This document shows, piece after piece, positions 24,001 to 31,547 of a stretch of 32,603 nucleotides of DNA. Origin of the DNA: Nostoc sp. JL33 (GTDB lineage: Bacteria > Cyanobacteriota > Cyanobacteriia > Cyanobacteriales > Nostocaceae); assembly GCF_017114985.1 (NCBI RefSeq), contig NZ_JABXKP010000014.1, forward strand, positions 1-32,603, in the 5' to 3' direction. Made by a program: the position numbers and the translations under genes. Every line of letters starts with the position of its first letter. Within the stretch, counting starts at the first letter, position 1. Under the pieces are notes generated by a model. It was not told the origin of the DNA. It made no database searches and saw only the letters and a list, made by a program, of their open reading frames with translations.

Positions 24001-24054
24001 TATCCACTCTTATTTTTTTGACACACGACAACAATCAATTTTCTCATAAATTTA

Positions 24055-24082
24055 TCCGGAGCATGGTGGCTAAACCTAGAAC
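24055..24082 (+). promoter_or_regulatory. NsiR1 copy 3 promoter (TCCGGA box)
   Basis: TCCGGA 24055-24060, 16-base spacer, TAGAAC 24077-24082, identical boxes and spacing to copy 1. Confidence 0.8.
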
Positions 24083-24087
24083 ATTTA

Positions 24088-24150
24088 ATTGGTAGATGCA
24101 CCCTGATAACTAGCTCCCCTGGTTGGCTAAAACCCACTGGGGGGTTTTTT
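24088..24150 (+). ncRNA. nsiR1: NsiR1 small RNA, copy 3
   Basis: AATTGGTAGATGCACCCTGA, then TAACTAGCTCCCCTGG, TTGGCTAA, CCACTGGGGGG and TTTTTT. Complete, with promoter and terminator. Confidence 0.8.
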
Positions 24151-24332
24151 ATTACTCAATAAGCACAAAACTTATGCGCTTAAAACCTGAAATTTATATC
24201 TAAATAAGCCCACGCCAGTTGCTTCTCCTGTTCAAAGACGCTCTTGATAGCAAGTTTTAAAAGTCGGGACAAGTCGGAAAACCCTTTCAGTACTTCCTAC
24301 CCTGCCATTTTTTAAGGCAGCGCACCGATCAT

Positions 24333-24377
24333 TTAATTGGTAGGTCTGTCCTGATAACTAACCCCTCTGAGGTTTTT
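24333..24377 (+). ncRNA. NsiR1 copy 4, degenerate
   Basis: TTTAATTGGTAGGTCTGTCC, then TGATAACTAACCCCTCTGAGGTTTTT in pieces. The 5' half is kept with changes, but the terminator has shrunk to CCTC-T-GAGG and five T. No TCCGGA box at the right distance; a CTGCC/GGCAG hairpin (24302-24320) stands in its place. Probably inactive. Confidence 0.55.
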
Positions 24378-24416
24378 CTCTGATAAACAATAACAACTTC
24401 AACCTCTGCTAATTTA

Positions 24417-24444
24417 TCCGGTAGCTACCCATTTACTTTAGAAA
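24417..24444 (+). promoter_or_regulatory. NsiR1 copy 5 promoter (TCCGGT box)
   Basis: TCCGGT 24417-24422, 16-base spacer, TAGAAA 24439-24444: one change in each box from copy 1. Confidence 0.72.
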
Positions 24445-24449
24445 AGATT

Positions 24450-24510
24450 ATTGGTAGATGCACCCTGATAACTCACTCCCCTGGTTGGCTAACACTCACT
24501 GGGGGTTTTT
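24450..24510 (+). ncRNA. nsiR1: NsiR1 small RNA, copy 5
   Basis: ATTGGTAGATGCACCCTGAT, then AACTCACTCCCCTGG, TTGGCTAACACTCACTGGGGG and TTTTT. The bases after the -10 (AAGATTATTGG) differ from copies 1, 3 and 7 and match copy 6, a subfamily. Confidence 0.78.
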
Positions 24511-24524
24511 GTTTTTTCTAGTTG

Positions 24525-24553
24525 CTTCGGCGTAGCCCGTCGTAGACATCGCC
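24525..24553. repeat. small dispersed repeat between NsiR1 copies 5 and 6
   Basis: CTTCGGCGTAGCCCGTCGTA, then GACATCGCC, of the same family as the insertion at 7703-7723 and the repeats inside hetF. Confidence 0.75.
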
Positions 24554-24578
24554 ATCAATCTTGATTTTGACCATTTTC

Positions 24579-24606
24579 TCTGGAAAATACTGGCTGCCCC
24601 TAGAAA
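24579..24606 (+). promoter_or_regulatory. NsiR1 copy 6 promoter (TCTGGA box)
   Basis: TCTGGA 24579-24584, 16-base spacer, TAGAAA 24601-24606. Confidence 0.7.
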
Positions 24607-24611
24607 AGATT

Positions 24612-24673
24612 ACTGGTAGATGCACCCTGATAACTCACTCCCCTAGTAGGCTAACACTCACTGGGGTTTTTTT
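24612..24673 (+). ncRNA. nsiR1: NsiR1 small RNA, copy 6
   Basis: ACTGGTAGATGCACCCTGAT, then AACTCACTCCCCTAG, TAGGCTAACACTCACTGGGG and seven T. Complete, though the inner GTTGGCTAAC has become GTAGGCTAAC. Confidence 0.77.
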
Positions 24674-24707
24674 ATTTAAAAAAATAACTGACCTTTGTAC
24701 AAATTCA

Positions 24708-24735
24708 TCCGGAGTATGGTGTTCAACCTGAGAAC
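24708..24735 (+). promoter_or_regulatory. NsiR1 copy 7 promoter (TCCGGA box)
   Basis: TCCGGA 24708-24713, 16-base spacer, GAGAAC 24730-24735 (one extra base relative to CCTAGAAC). Confidence 0.72.
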
Positions 24736-24740
24736 ATTTA

Positions 24741-24803
24741 ATTGGTAGATGCACCCTGATAACTAACTCCCCTGGTTGGCTAACACTCACTGGGGGTTTT
24801 TTT
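24741..24803 (+). ncRNA. nsiR1: NsiR1 small RNA, copy 7
   Basis: AATTGGTAGATGCACCCTGA, then TAACTAACTCCCCTGG, TTGGCTAACACTCACTGGGGG and seven T. Complete; the last unit of the array and nearly identical to copy 3. Confidence 0.8.
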
Positions 24804-24808
24804 ATTAT

Positions 24809-24846
24809 GCGTAGACGTCGTAGCAGCTTGTCCTTAGACATCGCCC
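24809..24846. repeat. small dispersed repeat at the array's right edge
   Basis: GCGTAGACGTCGTAGCAGCT, then TGTCCTTAGACATCGCCC, related to the CGTCGTAGACATCGC family. Confidence 0.6.
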
Positions 24847-24896
24847 GTCCTAGCATTTGCTGCCCACATAACTAAAATGCACCACTACTTTTGTTG

Positions 24897-25031
24897 CTAC
24901 TGCTGGTAGACCTTGAGTATCCTGCTGTTGCCAGGATAAAGCATAACCTGCTCACGCAATCCCTGAATCGCTTTCTTTTTATTGTGAGCTAGAGATGCCA
25001 CTCCAAAATGATTGCTATGATATTTAATCAT
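24897..25031 (-). CDS. possible 44-residue small protein
   Basis: ATG at 25031 opens 44 codons to TAG at 24897: IKYHSNHFGVASLAHNKKKA, then IQGLREQVMLYPGNSRILKVYQQ. The composition is that of a real globular helical protein (no low complexity, a HIP1-free coding-like pattern), but the ribosome site is weak (TTAAGAAT before ATG). It lies just beyond the NsiR1 array on the hetF strand. It could also be the end of a decayed gene. No family recognised. Confidence 0.35.
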   Translation of the reverse strand: MIKYHSNHFGVASLAHNKKKAIQGLREQVMLYPGNSRILKVYQQ

Positions 25032-25076
25032 ATTCTTAATTTTTTTTCTACATTTTGACTACATAATATTTTTTCT

Positions 25077-25123
25077 CGTTCCCACTCTGAGACTGGGAAT
25101 GCGGTACTGGAGGCAGAGCCTCC
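25077..25123. repeat. dispersed hairpin repeat
   Basis: CGTTCCCA...TGGGAATG (25077-25101) and the palindrome GGAGGCAGAGCCTCC (25109-25123), the same family as the hairpin after gatD. Confidence 0.7.
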
Positions 25124-25152
25124 GAAAAAATTACCTTCCCTACTTCTACAGG

Positions 25153-25294
25153 ACTTACGCAAAAATCGCCAACTGCGCTTAATTTCTCGAACCGCCTTCT
25201 CTACTCTACCTTGGGCTGCGCCAACAAGACACTACGTGTAGCTTGTCCTCCGCAGGAGTACGCGAAGAGAAGAATTCGTAGAGTGTGCGTAAGT
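25153..25294. mobile_element. MITE-like element with ACTTACGCA ends
   Basis: Inverted 9-bp ends ACTTACGCA (25153-25161) and TGCGTAAGT (25286-25294) bound about 142 bases. Inner arms TTCTCTACTCTAC and GTAGAGT add to the symmetry, and a small-repeat cluster (GGGCTGCGCC...GTACGCGAAGAG) is nested inside. No coding capacity. A single end of the same type is at 32516-32526. Confidence 0.55.
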
Positions 25295-25431
25295 ACTATT
25301 CTAGTAGGGAAGGAGGAAAATATACTGGATCAGGGTTTCAGCCTTAAGTTGACACTAATGACCAGCTATATGCTAATATTTCATGGCATTATGCTAAAAA
25401 ACTTTGCCTAGAATCAAAGAGTCGCCAACCC

Positions 25432-25755
25432 ATGAGTTTAGCTGTAATTAAGTTCTCTTCAGAAGAGTGCGGCATTTGCCACAAAATGTCTTTTTATGAC
25501 AAAAAGGTGGCACAAGAACTGGGTTTAGAATTTATCGATGTCAAAATGCAGGATACGGCTGCTTACCGCAAGTATCGCAAGATTTTATTAACTCAGTATC
25601 CCGATAAATCAGAAATGGGATGGCCTACTTACATCATCTGCAATTCTCCAGAGGGGGAATTTCAGATTGTGGGTGAAGTAAAAGGAGGTCATCCCAAAGG
25701 GGAGTTTAGAAGCCGTCTTCAAGAGGTTCTGAATTCCACAGTTAATCAGAACTAA
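25432..25755 (+). CDS. thioredoxin family protein (CGIC)
   Basis: 107 residues, cytoplasmic. The active site CGIC is at residues 13-16 (FSSEECGICHKMSFYDKKVAQEL), followed by LEFIDVKMQDT and the cis-proline region MGWPTYIICNSPEGEFQIVGEVKGG, then a closing helix. An atypical thioredoxin-like oxidoreductase common in cyanobacteria; partner unknown. Its 3' end overlaps that of the next, convergent gene by 14 bases. Confidence 0.9.
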   Translation: MSLAVIKFSSEECGICHKMSFYDKKVAQELGLEFIDVKMQDTAAYRKYRKILLTQYPDKSEMGWPTYIICNSPEGEFQIVGEVKGGHPKGEFRSRLQEVLNSTVNQN

Positions 25756-25975
25756 TTACCTCAAAAGATTTGACCTCTAGGACAGGGCCTATCATGGCAG
25801 TAGTCATGATATCTTCACGCACCTGTCCTTTAACTTTTGCTTTTTGTCCGGCTTTGAGTAAGTCTTTGTCAGCCCCTCTGAGGATTTCGTAAGTAACGCC
25901 CTCTTCTGTAACTAACGCCCATGCGCCTGTGCCAATATCACGGCGTTCGATTGTACCTGTAAGTTTAATGCTCAT
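25742..25975 (-). CDS. small OB-fold-like protein
   Basis: 77 residues: IKLTGTIERRDIGTGAWALVTEEGVTYEILRGADKDLLKAGQKAKVKGQVREDIMTTAMIGPVLEVKSFEVI. The alternation of strands with GTIE, AWALVTEEG, YEIL, GQKAKVKGQV and LEVKSFEV is that of an OB fold like those of DUF5818-type cyanobacterial proteins. No catalytic residues. The 3' end overlaps the thioredoxin gene, so the two messages are complementary over 14 bases. Upstream lie two heptamer tracts and then the subtilisin gene on the same strand. Confidence 0.8.
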   Translation of the reverse strand: MSIKLTGTIERRDIGTGAWALVTEEGVTYEILRGADKDLLKAGQKAKVKGQVREDIMTTAMIGPVLEVKSFEVISSD

Positions 25976-26005
25976 AACAGTGCTGAGTGGGGGAGTTAGG
26001 AATGA

Positions 26006-26095
26006 GGAGTTAGGAGTTAGGAGTTAGGAGTTAGGAGTTAGGAGTTATAAAAATCCATGCCCCATGCCCCATGCCCCATGCCCCATGCCCCATGC
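26006..26095. repeat. two heptamer tracts, (GGAGTTA)6 and (ATGCCCC)5
   Basis: GGAGTTA repeats exactly six times (26006-26047); ATGCCCC repeats five times plus a partial unit (26057-26095), ending four bases before the subtilisin gene's 3' end. Confidence 0.92.
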
Positions 26096-26099
26096 GAAT

Positions 26100-27950
26100 T
26101 TATGCTATTTTTTCTTCGTTTTTCAATGCTAAACGAGTAAGTCCATAACAGATTAGGGCATTACCGATGAGGAAGAGACGTGCTATGTTACCACTTCCCA
26201 AACCCCAAACAGCTGGGTCGTAAACCGCACTTACTGTCAAGCACGCTGCTACACCTAAAGTTGAACCAATGGCAAACCATTTCCAACTAGGATGTCCCAG
26301 CAGCAATGCCATTAACACAATGGGAATCAGTACGCTAGCAAACAGGGGATTTAACGCATCAGTTCCCTGGAGGCTATTGCCTAGTTCGGGAATTGAACTG
26401 CCCAAAACCCGGAAAGGCCACTGGGGAAGATCAAAAATATAGATTCCCTTGAGGAAGAATAACCCAGAACTGCCAGCAATTAAGCCACTGGATAAAGACC
26501 AACTCCAAGTGAAGGGGAAGTAAACCCGTAAAAACCAAGCCAGCAGATAGGAACCAACTACCATTAAAACCTTGGGTAACAGTGCGATCGCACCACCATC
26601 AATCCAAAAGCCGGGATTAAGATAACCGTTATCGCGTAACCACCGGAAGAAATCTGAGAAACTGATTTGTCCGGCAAAGGCTAGTTTAACTGCTGCTTCT
26701 GCATTGAGTTGTCCAGCGCCATAATAGTTCAAACCATCATCCTGGATAACTCGCGCCGACTGCTTAAGGACTTTTAAAACTTCATCTGGTTCTTTGATGC
26801 CAGCAGCTTTGATTAATGCCGCAACACCAGCAACGTGGGGAGAAGCCATGCTTGTACCCTGGAAGCCGAGAAATACGCCTTCGCCGTTTTCATCGATAGT
26901 TTCTTGGAGAATCTTACCAGCTTCACTACCACCAGGAGCAGAGATATCTACCCCTGCACCAAAGTTAGAATAGGGCGCTCTTTCCCCATCTGGGCCAATT
27001 GCCGAAACGCCGATGACGTAGGGATAGCGGGCTGGATAGCTTGCCCCATTGGTGTTTTCATTACCGGCTGCGGCAATAATAACTACACCTTTTCTATGGG
27101 CATACTCGATCGCTTCTTTCATCAACTTGCTTTCACCGCCACCGCCCAAGCTCATATTAATCACATCTGCGCCTTTATCAGCAGCAAATTTAATTGCTTC
27201 GGCAATATCGGCAACAGTACCGCCACCATATGAACTGAGTACCTTTAGCGGCATTAGACTGGCTTCGTAGGCAATTCCAGCTACGCCATATTTGTTATTT
27301 GTGGCTTGGGCAATAGTTCCGGCAACATGGGTACCGTGGCCGTTATCGTCTTTGGCTTCTTCTCGGTCGTTAACAAAATCATAGCCTTTGACGAATTTTG
27401 TCTCATACAAGTCCCGCACCTTGGTAATCCCGGTGTCAATTACCGCAACTGTGATGCCACTGCCTTTAGTTTGACTCCATGCGCCTTCAATGCCGATTTT
27501 GTGCAAGTTCCACTGCTTGCTGTAATATTGGTCATTGGGGCCAGTTAATGAAGGACTTGTTTCTTCTTCTTCTTGGGGTCTCAAAAATTCTCCTAGCCAA
27601 GCAGGTTTACCTGGCTGTGGAATCTTCCTGTAGATGTAATTTGGTTCAATAAATTCTGTAGCTTGGGCAAATTGAGATTTTTTCAGTTCTTGGAGTCGCT
27701 GCCCATCGCCTTTGACAATATACACATTATCTTTTTTGGAAAACTTGTTGTCTAATTGGGGTGTAACGTTGTATTGTTTGGCGATCGCTTGCAGATCCTG
27801 TTCCACCACAAGTGATGGAATATCTTCCCGAAAATCAAGCAAAATCGTCTCAAACTCTCCTTTAGCTGCCAGTCCCTGGAAATTCAGGAAACCAAACATG
27901 GCAGATCCCAGCCCAATGACAAACAAGCCCAATAATATAAGCTTTCTCAT
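26100..27950 (-). CDS. S8 family (subtilisin-like) serine protease with C-terminal membrane domain
   Basis: 616 residues from ATG 27950. The N-terminal signal/anchor is LILLGLFVIGLGSAMFGFL. Residues 35-110 resemble an inhibitor-I9-type propeptide (VVEQDLQAIAKQYNVT...FIEPNYIYRKIP). The catalytic domain (about 150-425) has Asp 172 (VAVIDTGI), His 205 (DDNGHGTHVAGT), oxyanion Asn 297 (AAAGNEN) and Ser 367 (GTSMASPHVAGVAALI): a complete triad. From residue 455 on there are about five membrane helices (AIALLPKVLMVVGSYLLAWFL, LFASVLIPIVLMALLLG and others), an unusual addition to a subtilase. It would act outside the cytoplasmic membrane while anchored in it. Substrate unknown. Confidence 0.93.
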   Translation of the reverse strand: MRKLILLGLFVIGLGSAMFGFLNFQGLAAKGEFETILLDFREDIPSLVVEQDLQAIAKQYNVTPQLDNKFSKKDNVYIVKGDGQRLQELKKSQFAQATEFIEPNYIYRKIPQPGKPAWLGEFLRPQEEEETSPSLTGPNDQYYSKQWNLHKIGIEGAWSQTKGSGITVAVIDTGITKVRDLYETKFVKGYDFVNDREEAKDDNGHGTHVAGTIAQATNNKYGVAGIAYEASLMPLKVLSSYGGGTVADIAEAIKFAADKGADVINMSLGGGGESKLMKEAIEYAHRKGVVIIAAAGNENTNGASYPARYPYVIGVSAIGPDGERAPYSNFGAGVDISAPGGSEAGKILQETIDENGEGVFLGFQGTSMASPHVAGVAALIKAAGIKEPDEVLKVLKQSARVIQDDGLNYYGAGQLNAEAAVKLAFAGQISFSDFFRWLRDNGYLNPGFWIDGGAIALLPKVLMVVGSYLLAWFLRVYFPFTWSWSLSSGLIAGSSGLFFLKGIYIFDLPQWPFRVLGSSIPELGNSLQGTDALNPLFASVLIPIVLMALLLGHPSWKWFAIGSTLGVAACLTVSAVYDPAVWGLGSGNIARLFLIGNALICYGLTRLALKNEEKIA

Positions 27951-28071
27951 ATTAACTCATCACCGCTTTTTGCCAGTTTGCTCTCTACCATAACTTATCT
28001 GCATCATTTATTGGTAAATTTTGCACTTTTAGTTACAAGTTTCACTTGATTATTCAGGACTTTTTTAAACG

Positions 28072-28506
28072 ATGGAACGTGGTCTTTTGTGGTTGCCCCT
28101 ATTAGTAATGTTTTTCTGGTTAGCTTGGCAAGGCTCGAAGGAGTACCAAAAAGTTGAAGCTTATCGCACTTGGGCAGAGCAATTTGAACGAGCTAAGTAT
28201 GATATTTATTCAGTATTAGGTCAAAAAGGCAATAATCTAACTTGGGGAAAACCCACGCCTAAAGGGCCAATTCAACTAGAAACATTCTCTTTGCTTGATG
28301 TTAAAGAAATTTATCTTTTGATAGATGACAAACAAGTAGATTTAGAGATTATACCGGAGAAAGGTCGTTCTATAGAGTTAGAATTTCTATTTTCCGAATC
28401 TACTAACTCAGTGCGGGTTCCATTTACAGAAATCCCTTTGGCAGCAGAATGGGGTAAGTTTTTGCAGGGGGTATTACAAGACTTGCGATCAAAACCACAG
28501 CAGTAG
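28072..28506 (+). CDS. membrane-anchored hypothetical protein
   Basis: 144 residues: one N-terminal membrane helix (GLLWLPLLVMFFWLAWQG), then a soluble mixed alpha/beta part (WAEQFERAKYDIYSVLGQKGNNLTWGKPTPKGPIQLETFSLLDVKEIYLLIDDKQVDLE...). No cysteine and no motif I recognise. It is divergent from the protease gene, with about 120 bases between the start codons, so the two may share a regulatory region. The even coding pattern and length suggest a conserved cyanobacterial protein. Confidence 0.75.
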   Translation: MERGLLWLPLLVMFFWLAWQGSKEYQKVEAYRTWAEQFERAKYDIYSVLGQKGNNLTWGKPTPKGPIQLETFSLLDVKEIYLLIDDKQVDLEIIPEKGRSIELEFLFSESTNSVRVPFTEIPLAAEWGKFLQGVLQDLRSKPQQ

Positions 28507-28667
28507 TTAAACTAAAACTACAAGTTCCAGATGATACGGCTATTTCTGGTCAAAAAGTAGAGGCACAAATATATTGCGCCCCGATGTGTGTAACCTATTT
28601 AGTTGAAAACTGCCTTGAAAGTCGATTCATGTTTGGATTACACTTTTACTCAGTTGATCCGACCCAA

Positions 28668-31547
28668 CTATGCTTGAATGATGAAGTCGGAAGCAGTAAG
28701 AGTGGGCGCACCGGTAAGTTGTGCAAATTGACCGCCACTGCCGAAACCAGCAGCGCTACCATTTTGATTGTATATTAACTGCCCACTCAGAGGGTCGTAG
28801 ACAATTACAGCATTGCTAAGTGCCCCTAAACTGGTGATTTGAAAATCACTAGCGTTACTAAAACCCGTTCCCCCAGCAGAAGTAATGGCACTAAAGGTGG
28901 TCTTGTCCAGAACAATCTTATCACCTTGAGAGTGATTGAAGTCAGCGATGGTATCAACACCCACAGCAGCACTATTAAAGCCAGCATTGGTGTCGTAAAG
29001 GAAAGAGTCAGCACCTGTACCACCGACGAGAGTATCATTGCCTTGTCCACCAATGAGAAGATCATTGCCAGTACCACCCCGCAGCAGGTCGTCACCACCA
29101 CTGCCATTGATGGTGTCATTACCCCCTTGACCATTAATCACATCGTTGGAACTGTAAAAACCGCTGATGTTATTGTCCAAGTCATTGAGAAACGTGACGC
29201 TATTTGGGGTGGAAATATACGTTTGATTGGAGTTGGCATCAATCACATCAAAGCTTTTGGTAACACTGGCTTCTCCGTCAAATACGATATTACCGATGGC
29301 AGGTCTTGTTGTCGATGCGGCTAAGTTATCTAGGTTTTCTAAGTTAAAGTTTTGCAGAGTGACTTTGGTATTATCCACATTTCCAAAGGAGACTTCTAAA
29401 TTGTTGCCATTTTGAGTTAATTGCAGATTTCTTGCAGTCAAGTCAGTCCCAATAAATTGCAAGGTGTCTACTTTGGCAATCACCGCAGCCGGAGGGTTTG
29501 AGCCAAGACCTACACCACTAAAGCCAGCGATGCTGTAATTGCCATCGCCTCGTCGAATAATAAAGGTGTCATTGCCGTTAGTGGCATTGAGAACTTGAAT
29601 TTCCGGGGCAGGAGCGGGTCTAACTGTGCCACTAATCGCAAAGTCAAAGGGGCTTTCATTAATATCGTTGTTGTTTAAACTGAGGCTGCCACCATAGGTG
29701 CCGGATGTAGTGGGGTTGAGTGCCACCGATATTGTGGTAGAAGCATTAGCAGCCACGCTCGTTGGAAGAGTTCCAACCAAACTAAATCCGTCTGGAAGTT
29801 TAAGATTACTCAGCTTGAGTGCGCCTGTACCGGTGTTCTTGATGGTAAAGGTTTTGGTCAAGCTGTCACCAACAGTGGTGTCACCAAAGTTAATGGCAGT
29901 GGTGCTGCCATCTGTAATGTCAACAGTACCATTGAGAACTTGAATTTCCGGGGTATTAACTGTGCCACTAATCGCAAAGTCAAAGGGGCTTTCATTAACA
30001 TCGTTGTTGTTTAAACTGAAGCTGCCACTATAGGTGCCGGGTGTAGTGGGGTTGAGTGCCACCGATATAGTGGTGGAAGCATTAGCAGCCACGCTCGTTG
30101 GAAGAGTTCCGACCAAACTAAATCCGTTGGGAAGTTTAAGATTACTCAGGTTGAGTACAGCTATACCGGTGTTCTTGATGGTAAAGGTTTTGGTCAAGGT
30201 TTCACCAACAAGAATCTCGCCAAAGTTAATGGGGGTGGTGCTGCCATCTGTAATGTCAACAGTACCATTGAGAACTTGAATTTCTGGGGTTTTGGTAAAG
30301 TTGCGGGGAGCTTCGTATGCACCAATATCAATCACTGTACTGCCATTACCATCGCCGTCCAGGGGAATATTTGTACTGATGCCATTGAAGGTATTGGAAC
30401 CAGCATCGATGGCAGCACTTCCAGGTTTGAGCGCAAAATTCCTTTGGTCTGCATCAACAAATTGGGGATCTATACCCAAAATATTCTGTAACCCTGTGGC
30501 ATTTAGATTATCTGAAGCTTGGAATTGAGAAGAGTTATAAACAAGGTTGTGGTCAAAGTTGACGTTTTTATCATATTTCAGAAGATTAGCCACTTGATTG
30601 TCGCTGGCATACATGATATTGTTATTGGCTCTAACATTATCTGAGTAAGTGACTTTAATCTCGCCGGTGTTAGCGACATTAAGGCTATTTTGGTAAACTG
30701 TATTATTGATAATATCTACATTTGCACTTTTGAAAGCGCTAATACCAGAGTTACCATTGTTGTAGGCTATATTATTAGTAATTAAAGCTTTGCCAAGATA
30801 AGCTGTTCCATCTCTACTCTGATTAGTAGTATCAAGCATTAGCCCATGCCCTTCAGTAATCTTCCCAGCTTCTTTCCAGGGAACCAAACTTTTATTATTA
30901 AAAACAATATTGTCTCGATAAATTATTTTGTAATCAGTAGTATTGTTATCAGAGTTAACAGCATAAAGTGTAGTGATACCCTGAGCACCATAAGGCGTAT
31001 ACCAACCGTTTCCAGACACAACATTTTTCTCAACTGTGATGTAGTCTGAATCACTGGATGCAATGCCACCACCTGGAAAGTTACTAACTGTGTTACCAGA
31101 GATGACAATGTGATGAGGAGTAGTACCGCCCACTCCGTCGCTATTTTTCCAGGGTTTTACAGTAATTCCATCGGAATTGGTTAAGGGGTTGTTGAGATTA
31201 TCTTTCTCTTGTAAGGCATATTCTAGAGTGATGTTTTCCCGATTGCCTTCTATATCAAGTCCTTCAATCCGCACGTAGGATGAACTAAATATATTAATGC
31301 CACTTCCCATCGTTTTGATCGTAGGTGTAGCCCCTGGATAGGCTTTGATTGTTGTCCAGTTATCTGCTGAACCATTAAAGTTAAAAAGCGTAGCCCCTTT
31401 GTCATAATTTCCGTTCATTACATAGAGCGTGTCGCCTGTTTGCATCTGATACACGGCTCTGCCCAAACTGCGAAACGCAGTTCCTTCATTTAAGCCATTA
31501 TTGGTATCATTGCCTGTTCCAGAAACGTAGTATGTTTTGCCAGCCAT
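28668..31547 (-). CDS. secreted beta-helix / choice-of-anchor / RTX protein
   Basis: 959 residues from ATG 31547 (GGAG upstream). Residues 5-410 form a right-handed parallel beta-helix of pectate-lyase-like type (TYYVSGTGNDTNNGLNEGTAFRSLGRAVYQMQTGDTLYV, then many NNI/ENV-type rungs). About 420-645 are two nearly identical choice-of-anchor D (ASPM-SPD2-Hydin-like) modules of 112 residues (FGEILVGETLTKTFTIKNTG...). From about 815 are RTX calcium-binding nonapeptides (GGNDTINGSGGDDLLRGGTGNDLLIGGQGNDTLVGGTGADSF). There is no N-terminal signal; the RTX block and the DFIIQA-type C-terminus point to type I secretion. Probable surface or exopolysaccharide-interacting protein; a lyase activity cannot be asserted. 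Confidence 0.9.
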   Translation of the reverse strand: MAGKTYYVSGTGNDTNNGLNEGTAFRSLGRAVYQMQTGDTLYVMNGNYDKGATLFNFNGSADNWTTIKAYPGATPTIKTMGSGINIFSSSYVRIEGLDIEGNRENITLEYALQEKDNLNNPLTNSDGITVKPWKNSDGVGGTTPHHIVISGNTVSNFPGGGIASSDSDYITVEKNVVSGNGWYTPYGAQGITTLYAVNSDNNTTDYKIIYRDNIVFNNKSLVPWKEAGKITEGHGLMLDTTNQSRDGTAYLGKALITNNIAYNNGNSGISAFKSANVDIINNTVYQNSLNVANTGEIKVTYSDNVRANNNIMYASDNQVANLLKYDKNVNFDHNLVYNSSQFQASDNLNATGLQNILGIDPQFVDADQRNFALKPGSAAIDAGSNTFNGISTNIPLDGDGNGSTVIDIGAYEAPRNFTKTPEIQVLNGTVDITDGSTTPINFGEILVGETLTKTFTIKNTGIAVLNLSNLKLPNGFSLVGTLPTSVAANASTTISVALNPTTPGTYSGSFSLNNNDVNESPFDFAISGTVNTPEIQVLNGTVDITDGSTTAINFGDTTVGDSLTKTFTIKNTGTGALKLSNLKLPDGFSLVGTLPTSVAANASTTISVALNPTTSGTYGGSLSLNNNDINESPFDFAISGTVRPAPAPEIQVLNATNGNDTFIIRRGDGNYSIAGFSGVGLGSNPPAAVIAKVDTLQFIGTDLTARNLQLTQNGNNLEVSFGNVDNTKVTLQNFNLENLDNLAASTTRPAIGNIVFDGEASVTKSFDVIDANSNQTYISTPNSVTFLNDLDNNISGFYSSNDVINGQGGNDTINGSGGDDLLRGGTGNDLLIGGQGNDTLVGGTGADSFLYDTNAGFNSAAVGVDTIADFNHSQGDKIVLDKTTFSAITSAGGTGFSNASDFQITSLGALSNAVIVYDPLSGQLIYNQNGSAAGFGSGGQFAQLTGAPTLTASDFIIQA
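29621..30292. repeat. 336-bp tandem duplication inside the RTX protein gene
   Basis: 29621-29956 and 29957-30292 are near-identical units of exactly 336 bases (112 codons), each encoding one choice-of-anchor D module. Differences are few and mostly single bases, so the duplication is recent or kept alike by gene conversion. Confidence 0.88.

Noticed and set aside
23434..24803. CRISPR array
   Set aside because: The repeated units are about 60 nt, spaced irregularly from about 95 to over 300 bases apart, each with its own promoter and terminator; there are no regular spacers and no cas genes.
28507..28667. Extra coding frame (KLQVPDDTAISGQKVEAQIYC)
   Set aside because: It has no start codon of its own, overlaps the preceding gene out of frame and runs antisense into the RTX gene; probably chance.
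28839..30528. Several plus-strand frames of 60-160 codons
   Set aside because: All are antisense to the repetitive RTX and choice-of-anchor coding sequence; they mirror its repeats.
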